A stretch of 64,000 nucleotides of DNA from Branchiostoma floridae (Eukaryota > Chordata > Leptocardii > Amphioxiformes > Branchiostomatidae): contig NC_049981.1 in the NCBI RefSeq assembly GCF_000003815.2, positions 18,151,041-18,215,040 of the forward strand. Direction: 5' to 3'. This document shows positions 13,801 to 24,226 of the stretch, piece after piece. The position numbers and the translations under genes are program-made. The first letter of the stretch is position 1, and each line of letters begins with the position of its first letter. The notes below the pieces were generated by a model, which saw only the letters and a program-made list of their open reading frames with translations, was not told where the DNA came from and did no database searches.

Positions 13801-16800
13801 CCTGAGGTGTGCAGATCAACTTGCCCCGGTAAAAGTCAAACATTTTGACATTAAGTCAAACATTTTGACAATTTTATGGCATGAGGAACTCCCACATACA
13901 TGTAGCTCTAGTCTAATCACAGTTGCTCACCCTTGTTTCTCTGGTCATTTACCTACTGATTTTCAAACAGATTTGGTTGTTATCGATAAAAGATTTCATA
14001 CTAGAATCTATGTAGAATGCATAGAATGCTCCAAAATTTGAGTTTGACATGTTACGTCACTATAAGAGATCACAGTCATCATTTGATGGATGGTGATATC
14101 AAACTGTTGGCCCAGTATATGATGGAGCTAAGGCATAAACCTCGGGCAGTAAGTCTTTGCACATAAAAGAGCCCAACATAATTAAAAGAGTATGGTGTAA
14201 TGACTTAGTGGGTATGATTGAAAATGCTTACCGTGGCAAGGCCGCTGTACAATTACACCAATAGCCCTGAGATTCTACCGGGAGTCCCTCAAAAGGGATT
14301 TTTTCAGATTTTGGCCGTCAATATTACAAAGTGTCATCATGAAGGGGACCTAGAGTTACATTGGTCATTTTGTATCTTTCTTATATTGCAACAGGATGAG
14401 GAGAAAATGTTGGCAAACGATTCTACAGCATTTGCTTAGCCTGAAAAAAGGCCAGTGTTGACAGGGTCGGTCTGATAACTGGTAACAAGATTTTATTCCT
14501 AGGCCTGAATTGTGAGTGACAGGCCTAAGGCATTCACTGACTGATACACCCTGTGTCAGTTGTGATAGGGATGTCAGTTGAGTTCGTTCCAATTAGTTTG
14601 TAAGTGGGAGACTCAAGTTCACTCCTGGGAAGGGCATCTCAGCTTGCACCCCTCTTTTGGAAGGGACATAGAATGGGGGCCCTGACTCCTGTTGTATAGG
14701 AGTTGCTTCAAGCACATTAAAGGGGATGGCTAAAAAAAAAACCTGTAAAAATATACATGTACTCTGAGACTGAAACAAGGGTCTGTCAGAAACAGTCGTA
14801 CTGGTACATGTACTTACAAACACAATGCTTCGTCTGCCTCCGCTATGTACTCACAGATCCCCCGCAGACAGTAGCCGGTAAACCTGTCCGGGCACTCGTC
14901 ACCATCAGCATCACGTTCTGCCCGTGACGCTGTTCCTGCAATGGACAAACAAGTCTCGTGTTACACCACTTCTGCCTTCCATTTTTACATTACAAACTGC
15001 AGATGTACACCAAGACAGGCAAACTGACAAAACTGATATTACAATACAGTAAATGCAGGAATGTTTGCGGAGGTTTTACGTTTGCAGTTTTTGCGGTCAT
15101 CGCAAATTCAAAACCACCACAAAAATTTTGTTCTCTCTTCTCCCAAAGTGCTGCCTTATTGAAGCAATTGGCTCCCTGTAAAGGTGCCGGTGTTTTAATT
15201 GCTGTACAATACGTGACTATTGTGTGAACTCAGAACCTAGTGACCACAAACACTCGATTTTCTCCTTACAGCGGAATTAAATCCCCACGAACTTGCATGC
15301 ATGTACATTACCTCCGTTTCCACAGAGGTGACAAGGCAATTAGAGATGGCAGACTTCACCCCATTATCTTTATCACTTTACATGACATTATGTGTTTCTG
15401 TAATCCCTAATCAGAGATGGCAGACTTCACCCCCTTACCCATACTGATATGTGATCCTTCCCGACCCACTGACAATAGTGGCAGCACTGATGTTTCACAG
15501 CTGCATTATGTTTTGGTATTGTAGAAACACAGGAAGACAGACAGACACACAGGCAGATAGACAAGCCAAAAATAATGCTTCCCTTTCTTGTGGGTAAGTA
15601 AACAAAGGAGTCACCAACAATTCTTTTTGTTTTCAATTGCATACCCGGCAAACCACCTCAAGGCGTAACACACCAGGTTTGCACAAGCTGCATATCCATA
15701 CAGATTTATTTGATCTACTGTCACCGGAACAGACCCCTACTTTTCTTGTGTGGTGGGTTCTTTGACCTGCTTGAGGTGTGGCTCTCCTCAAACACAGGAC
15801 CTCCATTTAACACCCTATCCAATCACAGCTAGGTACTCATTTTCACCTGAGTGAAGTGAGGGAATTCCTATTAAGTGCCTTTCCCAAGGGTACAATATCA
15901 CTGGGGCATGTCAGGAGATTTGAACCCAGGACCTCCAAGATCTGGGCCAACCACTATACAGCTTTGCCACACCAATTCCACTCAATTCTTCACATACTGC
16001 CAAGGTCACAACCTGTAAAGCAGGGGGCCAGGGTTTACCAAATACCGAGTGACAGGTCACTTGATGCGTAACCTTGCAATAAGCAGGTGTCTATCCCATG
16101 ACACGCCTACACGTATGAGTCATGGACTAATTTCAACCCAAAATTGATGTTCTTTGGATAACGCTTCAGTCCCCCTGTTGAAATCCAGTCAACTGTAAGT
16201 ACCAAACAAGTGAATGCACATTCCGACTCGAAAATCTAGTGCACAGTTTTGTCACACTTCTTTTACGTGGGTCTTTTGAAAAAAAAAAGCTTGCCAAACT
16301 TATAATGGTCCAATGTGACTGCCTTTTCGTGGACAGTGAATGTTATAGCCGTTGTTTTTTTTTGTTTTTTTTTCATTTGGTAGATTCCCTGACACAAATT
16401 TCCTACTTAAGTTGTAAGTAAGCATGGTTCTATTTTATCAGAGTTTTTTTTAATAGTCACTTTCTAAATGTTTCCAAAATATCGAAATGAATTAAGATAA
16501 ATTCATTCTCTATTTTTTGAAAGATGCAGAGCTATTGTGACTTTGATATTCTTTTATTCTAATACAAACTTATTACAAATATTATTTAAAAACCCTCTTT
16601 GTGACTTTGAATGGACTCTTTAAAAATTCATCACAGCTTTTTTTTTTCCATTGAAGTAGTAGATTCATTCGGGTGTTAGTTTCCCCATGACACAAATTTC
16701 CAATAAAAGTTTTAGTGGCCTCTTTTTCTTTTTTCTGTTCACAGTAAAAAGTTGTAACCTACACAGTCTTATCTTTCCAAGACACGATAACATGCCTTCT

Positions 16801-17970
16801 GTGTGTCCAGCCACCCCTTGTATACATGCGTCAACACCTGACGTCAGAAGCACGTGTGCCTTCAAACCCTTTCTTTCCAGGTGTGAAAATGTCTGTCGTT
16901 TCACGTTTGCCAAGCAAACCTCTTCGTAACAAAGGGCTAAGGAATCCGCTAGACAAACATTCCTTCCTTGGCTTCGTCGCTTGAACTTCGCATTGGGTTA
17001 CACATATACATGTACAGTGGCTGTCAATACCTCCTGTTGTAGTGTAAACATTTGTCTACAAACCTTATACACACGACTTATTTTTAACAATTTATAAACA
17101 GCGTGCTCAGAATAGCAGGTGGTTGGTCCTACGGAAACGACCAGGTTTTGCAACGTCATAGTTACGTAATTACGAAGTCTTACGATAATCACAGATAACG
17201 TACCCCCTCAAATGGGTCTACGAAAACAACCGACTTTCCATGAGCATGTACTCTGGATTGCTACAGAAACAAATGTAGAAATCAGCTAAGCAGGCTAGAT
17301 GGCTTTTTAGATGAGTTAGTCTAAATGACATCCTATTCAGTTTCCCGGGGCTACCATATATTCGCTCTTTCAAACTATTTGACTCCGGGCTAGAGACGTT
17401 AGTCGGCATGGTTTGAGAATGTACGGAACTCTATGAATGGCTAACACCTCTGGCAAATTACTCACCCTATTTGGCCATTCTAGGCTACTTGTATTTGGTA
17501 GAAAACCCAGGACTCGGGGGCCACTTGAGAAAAACGGTATTGCATATTAAGGCAAACGTGAACTCTATTTACAAAACCCTTGTGGCCTGGTCTTGTTTGG
17601 CACATGTATATGCCTAACGTTATATCGTTACTATACGGTAAACCGGATACCCAGTATGTCCGAGAGAACGCGGTGTGTGGGCCTATTGGGGGCGTTTCCA
17701 GTGGCCTTGTACACGTGTGCTTTGTTTTAACGGCTGCTTCAAACTAGTCCAACCACTCTGTCATTTCAACACATTTTAAGCGAGTTGCTAGACACGGTGG
17801 GTAAGGGAACACGGCGCTCCGTAGCGACCCACTTGTTACCAGGCGATATCATCTTAAACACGGACTACGAACACTAGCCGCACACACCTGTAGTGGTCGT
17901 CTCACCTGCGACACTTACCTGGCATGAGACAGAGCGCAAGAAGCAAGATTTGGTCCGATGTGGTCCGCAT
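10838..17970 (-). CDS. EGF-family transmembrane ligand precursor 1 (154 aa)
   Basis: Four exons on the minus strand, in reading order 17970-17919, 14935-14818, 11835-11674 and 10970-10838, with TAG at 10840-10838. Phases 1, 2, 2 join exactly. Residues 1-18 form a hydrophobic signal peptide (QILLLALCL). A single EGF module has cysteines at 32, 40, 45, 56, 58 and 67; the spacing 7-4-10-1-8 is that of TGF-alpha. Arg66 precedes the sixth cysteine, as the receptor-contact Arg does in EGF. Residues 83-109 are one transmembrane helix. The tail is basic (RRYRRRRQARQR) and ends in TTV. The intron between exons 2 and 3 splits the module between cysteines 4 and 5, as in vertebrate EGFR-ligand genes. ATG at 17970 is chosen because a signal peptide follows at once and a TATA-like site lies 67 bases upstream; the frame is open further upstream. 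By inference it is shed by a metalloprotease and activates an ErbB-type receptor. Confidence 0.85.
11015..11105 (-). repeat. SINE fragment, (AAC)n-tailed tRNA-derived family
   Basis: Tail-side part of the family best seen at 40180-40400. It carries the shared blocks TTGTAGTGCC, ACATAGGGCAGCAGGTTTCC and TTTCTGTGAC. It lies in the last intron of EGF-like gene 1. Confidence 0.6.
12644..12930. repeat. Imperfect tandem duplication in intron of EGF-like gene 1
   Basis: CATAAGGCAAAGGCA occurs at 12644 and 12777. GACAAGGAAAATAC occurs three times, and the block CACAxTATTxATAGGGAT occurs at about 12721 and 12899. Two diverged copies of 130-180 bases are present, the second with an internal insertion. 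Confidence 0.6.
13215..13500. repeat. TTTGCGGTGGTTTTAAGTTTGC repeat family, two adjacent copies
   Basis: Two copies (about 13228 and 13408) contain GGTxxTTTTAAGTTTxCAG, then AACAAGGTxGxxxGCAGGC. Related units lie at 4010-4065, 15058-15115, 49620-49700 and 61250-61285, often next to a terminal motif close to ACTGTAAATGCA. This looks like a short non-autonomous DNA element. Confidence 0.5.
15047..15290. repeat. Copy of the ACTGTAAATGCA / TTTGCGG repeat family
   Basis: Begins with ACAGTAAATGCAGGAATG, then TTTGCGGAGGTTTTACGTTTGCAG and a partly inverted CGCAAATTCAAAACCACC. It ends near ATTAAATCCCCACGAACTTGCATGCA. Intronic in EGF-like gene 1. Confidence 0.5.
15735..15995 (-). repeat. tRNA-derived SINE, minus strand
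   Basis: On the minus strand a B-box-like GGGTTCAAATCTCC is followed by CTTGGGAAAGGCACTTAAT and CCTCACTTCACTCAGGTG. The last block matches the core of the SINE copies at 42636 and 63415. The end of the element (TTGAGGAGAGCCACACCTCAAG) is shared with fragments near 8440 and 62900. Confidence 0.55.
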
Positions 17971-18036
17971 GGAGGAAAACACAAACAGCGATGTGACTTG
18001 TTCGGAACCGCGTGCTTTAACTGAAGGGGTTGAACT

Positions 18037-18043
18037 CTTTATA
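18037..18043 (-). promoter_or_regulatory. TATA-like element upstream of EGF-like gene 1
   Basis: TATAAAG on the minus strand, 67 bases before the chosen ATG at 17970. Initiation about 30 bases downstream would give a short leader and would leave the more upstream in-frame Met codons outside the message. Found by eye only. Confidence 0.4.
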
Positions 18044-19082
18044 CAGACCGATCCGGTACAGGTGCCATGGAAAGTACACAAAACACAACAACAGTTTGTG
18101 GTGAGGGTCACGGAGGAGGGGCAACACCTATTTCCGGTCGTAGAGCTCACAAGTCCACACACGGACACACATGGTACATTTGTGGACTTCTGCCAAATAT
18201 GGCGGCATATCAAATGACAAACGATGGGCGTTCCTCTTGGAGATTGTTTTATTCTTATCAATTGACCTGAGACTTATTGTAGCGGTCGGGCGAGTGGGTG
18301 GCGCGGCACAAAGGTGAGGCCGGATGCACGCGTGTGACCCATGCTAGTCTGACGGAAGGAGTTAAAATTCTCCAGATAGTATACTCTTAATGACACACAA
18401 CGTTACGTGCTGCTTAACACAACATGAACGCTGAATTTGGGGGACAGAATTAGAAAAAGTATATGATTTTCACTTGTGGAATGGTGTAAGTGCATTGAGA
18501 CACTTGTTAGTAAACCTGACGGAAGACACCAGCACACGTCAATGCACTGCCCATGTTTTCAGTGTCACTTGCAAAGTAATGATAATGATGATTAAAAGTT
18601 TGGCAGGAATTCATTAAACTTTGTGCTTTATAGTTATACCTCTAACCTTATTTTGGCGAGGCTCAGGACGTATTGATTACCACTCATAACTGCCTTGAGC
18701 ACGAGAAAAAATGCACGCACAACCGTTTATATGCGTCTTCTTGGCCACTTTTAACACGACTAGCCTGTACGAGTCTGACTTTTTTTCTCCTGGCATATAA
18801 CACAAACCCTCTGGCATGCAAAAAGATCTTGGTGACCAAAAGGTATAAACTAGGTGCACAGCTTCAATTTCTGTACCCACTGTAACCCAGTATTTAGGGT
18901 CCTCTTGAGGTTAAACTACAATCAAGCAATTTACCAATTGTGCTATGAATATACTATAAAGTCCTTACGCTAGATTTATATTTGTCTGGTATATTTATCA
19001 GACCTGCTCAACAATCACTGGTAACTTACTAAATTACTACCCTACCAACCCACTAAAAGAGACAAACTACGTGCGGAGTGAC

Positions 19083-19239
19083 TAGCCTCTACCAGGCTCC
19101 GTGGTTCGGTGGTCTAATTGTAGAAACAGGTTTGGATAATGGTCCTACTCGGCCGGCTGACTCCCCTAGCGTACTATTGACTCTATTTGTCCAATTTCTA
19201 CAATTAGACCAACCGAACCACGGAGCCTGGTAGAGACTA
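19083..19239. mobile_element. Fold-back MITE with 9-bp target-site duplication (Mutator-like size)
   Basis: A left arm (19087-19127) is the reverse complement of 19195-19235 apart from about two changes. Termini are TAGCCTCTACCAGG and CCTGGTAGAGACTA. The element is flanked by perfect direct repeats CGGAGTGAC at 19074-19082 and 19240-19248. Nine-base duplications are typical of Mutator-like transposases, so this is probably a non-autonomous element of 157 bases. It has no coding capacity. Confidence 0.8.
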
Positions 19240-21450
19240 CGGAGTGACCGCTAGGGCGACCCGCGGCTTAAAAGGGATGAGCACCAGGGTCGATATAGAC
19301 CTGATGTCACAGACAAAGTTATTTTTATCAATGGATTGAACCAGAGACGTTGGTCCTGGATTCGAATTTTATCTAGCTACCTTTCTTTTGCCCTTGCCTT
19401 TACACGGATTAACACGGCTTTCCTGACTCCACTCACATGGGTACTGACTTGAAAAGGAGAGGTTGGGCCATGCATTGCCACATTGTCTTTTTCTGTCTCA
19501 AAGAAAATCAAAAAACACACGATAGGGTGAATTACCCTTGGGGTTTACACAACCTGCGTTATTCAATATAAGTTATATTGCAACTGGATAGATTTTGGAA
19601 ACCTACCTTGTGTTTGGACATTTGGATGACCATTTCTAGAAGTTATCCAGTTCCTTCCGTAACACTTTTGTTGTTGCACGGATGTCTAACCTTCATCGAC
19701 GAAGCTGTGTTGTTATTTTGGGGCATGGTTGATCTGTTCTCTGCCAGGCACAAGTTAATATAGCAAATGAAAGGTCATCACTGCGCCGCGCCTGTTTGTG
19801 ACTGTTGGCGAAGGACAGTCGCTTCAAATGGCAATTCGAAAAAAAAGACATGTAAGAAAGAAACGTAAGAATAAAAAAATGTAACGTACTAGACGCCAAC
19901 ATGTGCCAAAATGGGAGCCAATGGACACCACTGGGATATATCGATGAATCTGAGATACAGATTACACCATCACGTCCTCACAGATAAACATATTCAAGTC
20001 ATAGTGTATCATATATAATTTGCCCGAAATGCACACTTTTATTATTGCAAATCTCTTTTCGGTTCAGTTCAGTCCATCCTCCGAGAGGTGAGACCAGGAT
20101 TTCCAAACCAGCATGACAGAGCAAAGCTCGTCGACCTGATCTGAAGTCCTGTGTCCTCCATAAGTAACTTCCTATTAAATTTGCAACAAACTTATTATTG
20201 GTGTCAAGGAAGGGCGACCACACCACCCACGACGCTCGTCCGTTTGCCATTAGCGTTATATATTTGTTTTAAATTCAGTGGCATTACTGCGATTTCCGAT
20301 GACCTACTCATCTGGGCCTCAGTGGCAAATGCGTCATACGTCAGTTTGAGCTGCAAGGGAAATTTTCGAAAGTTTTTATTTTTTGACGCCAACAGTAGCC
20401 CGTGTACCATTATCCTTTGAACCACTGGCTCAATTTTTCGATTGCTAACGTCGTTAACTAACGAAAGAAAAGTTCGGCCCAGTGGTTACAATGGAGGATG
20501 GTACCCAGGCTACGCTGACGCTAGGCCAATGAGTACGCTTTTAGCTCTGGTCGCAATCCACTACCTGCCACGTTGTTGCCGATACATAAGCTGAACAAAC
20601 CCGATCTACAGACTCGATAAACCCATATCTAAGGTAGCAAATCTCGTCTGTCAAACCCTCAGGCGTCCTGGGCTCGCCTTTAGTAACTCATGGTTTATAA
20701 ATAGTACAACAACAACTTCTATAAAAGCGCGTTTATTGTCCTGAGCGGTGGGCTTCGTGACTTGCACAAATCTTCCAGCACATGTTTTGTGTAAATCATT
20801 CTGTGTACCTTTCTACTGTATAGGCGAAAGGAATGTAATATAAAACAATGTAACAAAACTGTGCGATGTTTAGTGGGGATATGTGCCCAAGGGGGAAAGG
20901 CTCATGTGAAAAGAATTTGATCCTAGTGAGGGATCGCGTATGCTTTTCGGGGCAAGAGTCATGTCATTTTCGTGGGTGCACAGATCCTTTAAATGTATGT
21001 GTCGGCGAATGCGTAAAGTCCCCACTCGGAAGTCACCGACTTTGACAAAGGGGAGAATATTTCAACGAACTGACTCAATAACCCCTGGCCAGAGATATTG
21101 TGTAAACCCAGGCTACTTTGGGACATTCCTTGGACAAATTATTTATGCCTTCTTGCTTGTGGCCAAACGTGTCCACATATTATTGCATTGACGCAATGGT
21201 ACCCGCCTTTCTAAAAAGACAGTGACGTGAATGGTTTCACCACGCTTTTCATGGTAGGGATTAGGGAAGAAAATGCTGTATTTCTGGCTACCCAACCGAT
21301 CCTAGACTTTTTTTTGGATCGACTGATCAACAAGGGACACAAAATTTTCGATCTGGCATCTGAGTAATAAAATTCAAGACAAACATCCTGTATTCCACGG
21401 TCTGTTAACAGATATTATAAAGGGCAATGAACAATTAACGTTAAAATGTG

Positions 21451-21531
21451 TAGTAAGCATTGTACATCTTTGCTCAGTGATTGTGCAATGATTGCACAAT
21501 CACTGAACAAAGAAGTGCAATGCTTTACTGG
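21451..21531. repeat. 81-bp near-perfect hairpin
   Basis: AGTAAGCATTGTACATCTTT pairs with AAAGAAGTGCAATGCTTTACT across an inner perfect stem, CAGTGATTGTGCAAT/ATTGCACAATCACTG, with a one-base centre. No clear target duplication was seen. Probably a miniature inverted-repeat element. Confidence 0.65.
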
Positions 21532-22544
21532 TACTATATACAATGTATATCTTTATGATTACAATGTGACGTTCAACATATCAGTGTCCTGAAAAATCCT
21601 TACTTTACCGATCCTACAACGTGTCAGGACCGTAATCAGAAACACAACATGTATTTTCCGCGGCCTAGTGCAAATACGTCAGAGGAAGGGGGGAGTTCAT
21701 GTGAAAGGTTTTGACCTAGAAGGACGGTCACGGTCATGGTCATGGGAGGGGCCTAACCCCTTCCTTATTGCACGATACTCAACACTTGGAGAGTCATGTT
21801 TCCCAATTTAGGAGACTCGGAGACTATTGTATAAAGGTATGAGTCACATTTTCGGTTATTCACCTCACTTCATCTGTAAAGGAGGAACTGTTGGGTCTCA
21901 GAGATCAAAATTGGCTACATGGTCCAGGCGATTGGTGCAAAAACAGTAATTTTAAGTTGGTCAGATCTAGACGAACTTTACCTTCTGATAGACTTCCAGG
22001 GGTGTCCTCATTTGAAATCAACACTGTCGGTCGTAAAAATCTGAACAACAAATTCAGATATTTGAGTCTCATTCTCAAAAAAAAATATGCATCTGTGCTA
22101 AATTTCATCTCATTTGATGAAGAAATGAGCCAATTATTACACCAACGGCATTACTTTTTGACTCCCCTCGTACTGCATCCTGTTTCCGTATCAGGGTATA
22201 TTCTATCAATCTTTATTGCTCAACGACTGTAGTGGGTGCAATGTATGGCAAATTCTAGGCAGTAACGTTACATACATAAGAAATCAAGACTAATATCTAC
22301 ACAATAGCTTATAACAGTAACTATATATGTGACTAAAGACTAGGTAATGTGCTATTCTATCTGAGTGGTCATTTTACAGTAATGGTCATGGCTTACATGG
22401 CGTACTACAGGACACAAAGTTAGCATAAATTGCTTGTGTCAGAGATGATGCGTTTTCGTTTCAGAAGAGCGTTAAATGGAGATACTGTTTTGGGTGTATC
22501 GTGATCTCTGTGCGTGTGTGTGTTTCCGGATTTTGTAGTCAGCA

Positions 22545-22690
22545 TAACTCAAGAACCTCTTGATGGATCATAATGATATTTGGTATGTGGGTAGGTGTGT
22601 AGACAAAGGTCAAGGTCGATATTGGGTCCCCTACTAGTATATGACCTTGGTACTGCAGTAGAACTTCCGTTTTCTGTCCTTTTGACCTGG
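22545..22690 (-). repeat. Repeat family A copy
   Basis: Shares TTGATGGATCATAATGATATTTGGTATGTGGGTAGGTGTG-type blocks, then GACCTTGGTACTGCAGTAGAACTTCCG, with six or more loci in the window (25225, 30850, 39215, 49185, 55265, 62145). Confidence 0.6.
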
Positions 22691-23889
22691 CCATGCTATG
22701 GTCTTGATTTTTGGTGGCAGGTAGCTTGTGTGAGGCCCCTAGCAACTTGCTCTGGAACTGCCGGGGCGTTTTCGTCAAAATCTTCCAACGGAACAAAGGA
22801 ACACAAGGATTTCCATGATATTTAGTATGCATGTATGCAAATATACGCAATGAAGTGTTAATTGTGCAAATTAGGACTTAATTTGCATATCTATTGAGGA
22901 AAATCTATCTTTATAGTGTTTTCCATGATAGGACTCAAATACATGTATCGTATGTAGCTTGTGGCAGGTGAAAGATGAACATATACCAAATGTGACAATA
23001 AATTGCTGATTTGCATGATTAAAGTAATAGAGCACATTTCTAAGTAGTGAACTTTGATGATTGGATTGTCTACATTGTGACCTGTGTAAGTTAGTTAAAG
23101 GTTTCCAAAACCAAGGGTAGGTTATGCATATGTGACAGTCATTTCCATAATCAGAATATTTCATTGAGATATGAAGTCTCCGAACTCTTGTTACGGGGTG
23201 GCGTTTCTAGCACTTCCCCTTTGTTGTGCTTGAGACACCTCTTTGGACTCGGCACTAAAAAGACGTACAGAATGCCCCCAAACGTTATATTTACATTGTG
23301 TACTTTTCGTTAAATGTCAAACAGTAACGACCAGACAGTCAATTAAGAAGCCAAATCTTTTCATCATGATTTGCAACATTTATCAATAATACTGATACAC
23401 ACTGTACATATTTCTCACATTGTTGTCTCAAGTTTACAAATAAGTTAGGGTTAAATATGTATATATAACCATATGTTGAATTTTTACAAATGTACTATGA
23501 ATTTTTACTAGAAATAGTAAATGAAACGATGACATTGACGTTTTTTTTACTAATCCATTTCTTAAAAACATATTTACATAGCGTATAGGTACACGCGTCT
23601 AGAAAACGGACGGACGTTTTTACATGTTTGCTGCAAAAATTAGTTTCGTTTTTCTACGTTTCTCCCGAAGAGCTTCGGTTGTCAAATGGCAGAATTTGCC
23701 CGCAAGGAATCTGCTAGTTACAAGCTTGAAGATGAAGATGGTCGCCAAAGATGATGATCAACGAAGATGATCTGAGGATAGAAACGAAAACTACGATGAG
23801 TCCAACGGATTTATAGGATGAAACATGGAAAGAATATCTGTTATAGATGCATACATGTTTATACACAATTTTTTTTTAAACAAAATTGT

Positions 23890-24155
23890 TGTGTGTTGTT
23901 CACCTTGCAGTGCCTGCTAGTGGCACATAGGGCAACAGGTTTCCATGATGTTTCTGTAACAGGGACCGTTTTACAGAGAAGGCCTTCCCTTTAACTTGCA
24001 TGCTTTAGACCCCCCGTTAATTTTACGCTCTTTCCAAAAGACGGATGCACCAAGGCGCTCATCCCAGGATTTGATTTGGGGTATCCCAATTACCAACAAG
24101 TGTAACCAGGAGCTAAACTGTGAAGCTGCTACCGTTGAGTTATAGGGATATCACT
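23890..24155 (-). repeat. tRNA-derived SINE, (AAC)n-tailed family
   Basis: On the minus strand it reads from TATAACTCAACGGTAGCAGC (A-box-like head) through CAAATCCTGGGATG to a tail side with GGGCAACAGGTTTCC and GTTGTGTGTTGTT. Same family as 40180-40400. Confidence 0.6.
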
Positions 24156-24226
24156 TTCTGTTTTCGGACAAAATGACAGTGAAAATATCGTAGAATAGCC
24201 TTACCTGCTACGTGTAGTATAGTCCA

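Larger units (their letters stand above)
17971..24226. other. Region between EGF-like genes 1 and 2
   Basis: No gene is supported. The first 400 bases are relatively CpG-rich and hold the promoter of EGF-like gene 1. The rest holds a fold-back transposon with target-site duplication (19083-19239), an 81-bp hairpin (21451-21531), repeat family copies at 22545 and 23890, and an AT-rich palindromic ATGCAAATA / AATTTGCATA patch near 22848-22892. The longest open frame (113 codons at 21891) matches nothing I recognise. Confidence 0.6.

Noticed and set aside
17902-18261. Extended N terminus for EGF-like gene 1 starting at an upstream in-frame Met (18261)
   Set aside because: It would bury the signal peptide after about 100 residues of unrelated sequence and would start upstream of the TATA-like site.
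21451-21531. Hairpin considered as a microRNA precursor
   Set aside because: The stem closes with a one-base centre and extends to the ends like a MITE; no loop of normal pre-miRNA size is present.
21891-22232. 113-codon plus-strand frame between the EGF-like genes
   Set aside because: No recognisable domain, no splice context and ordinary intergenic composition.
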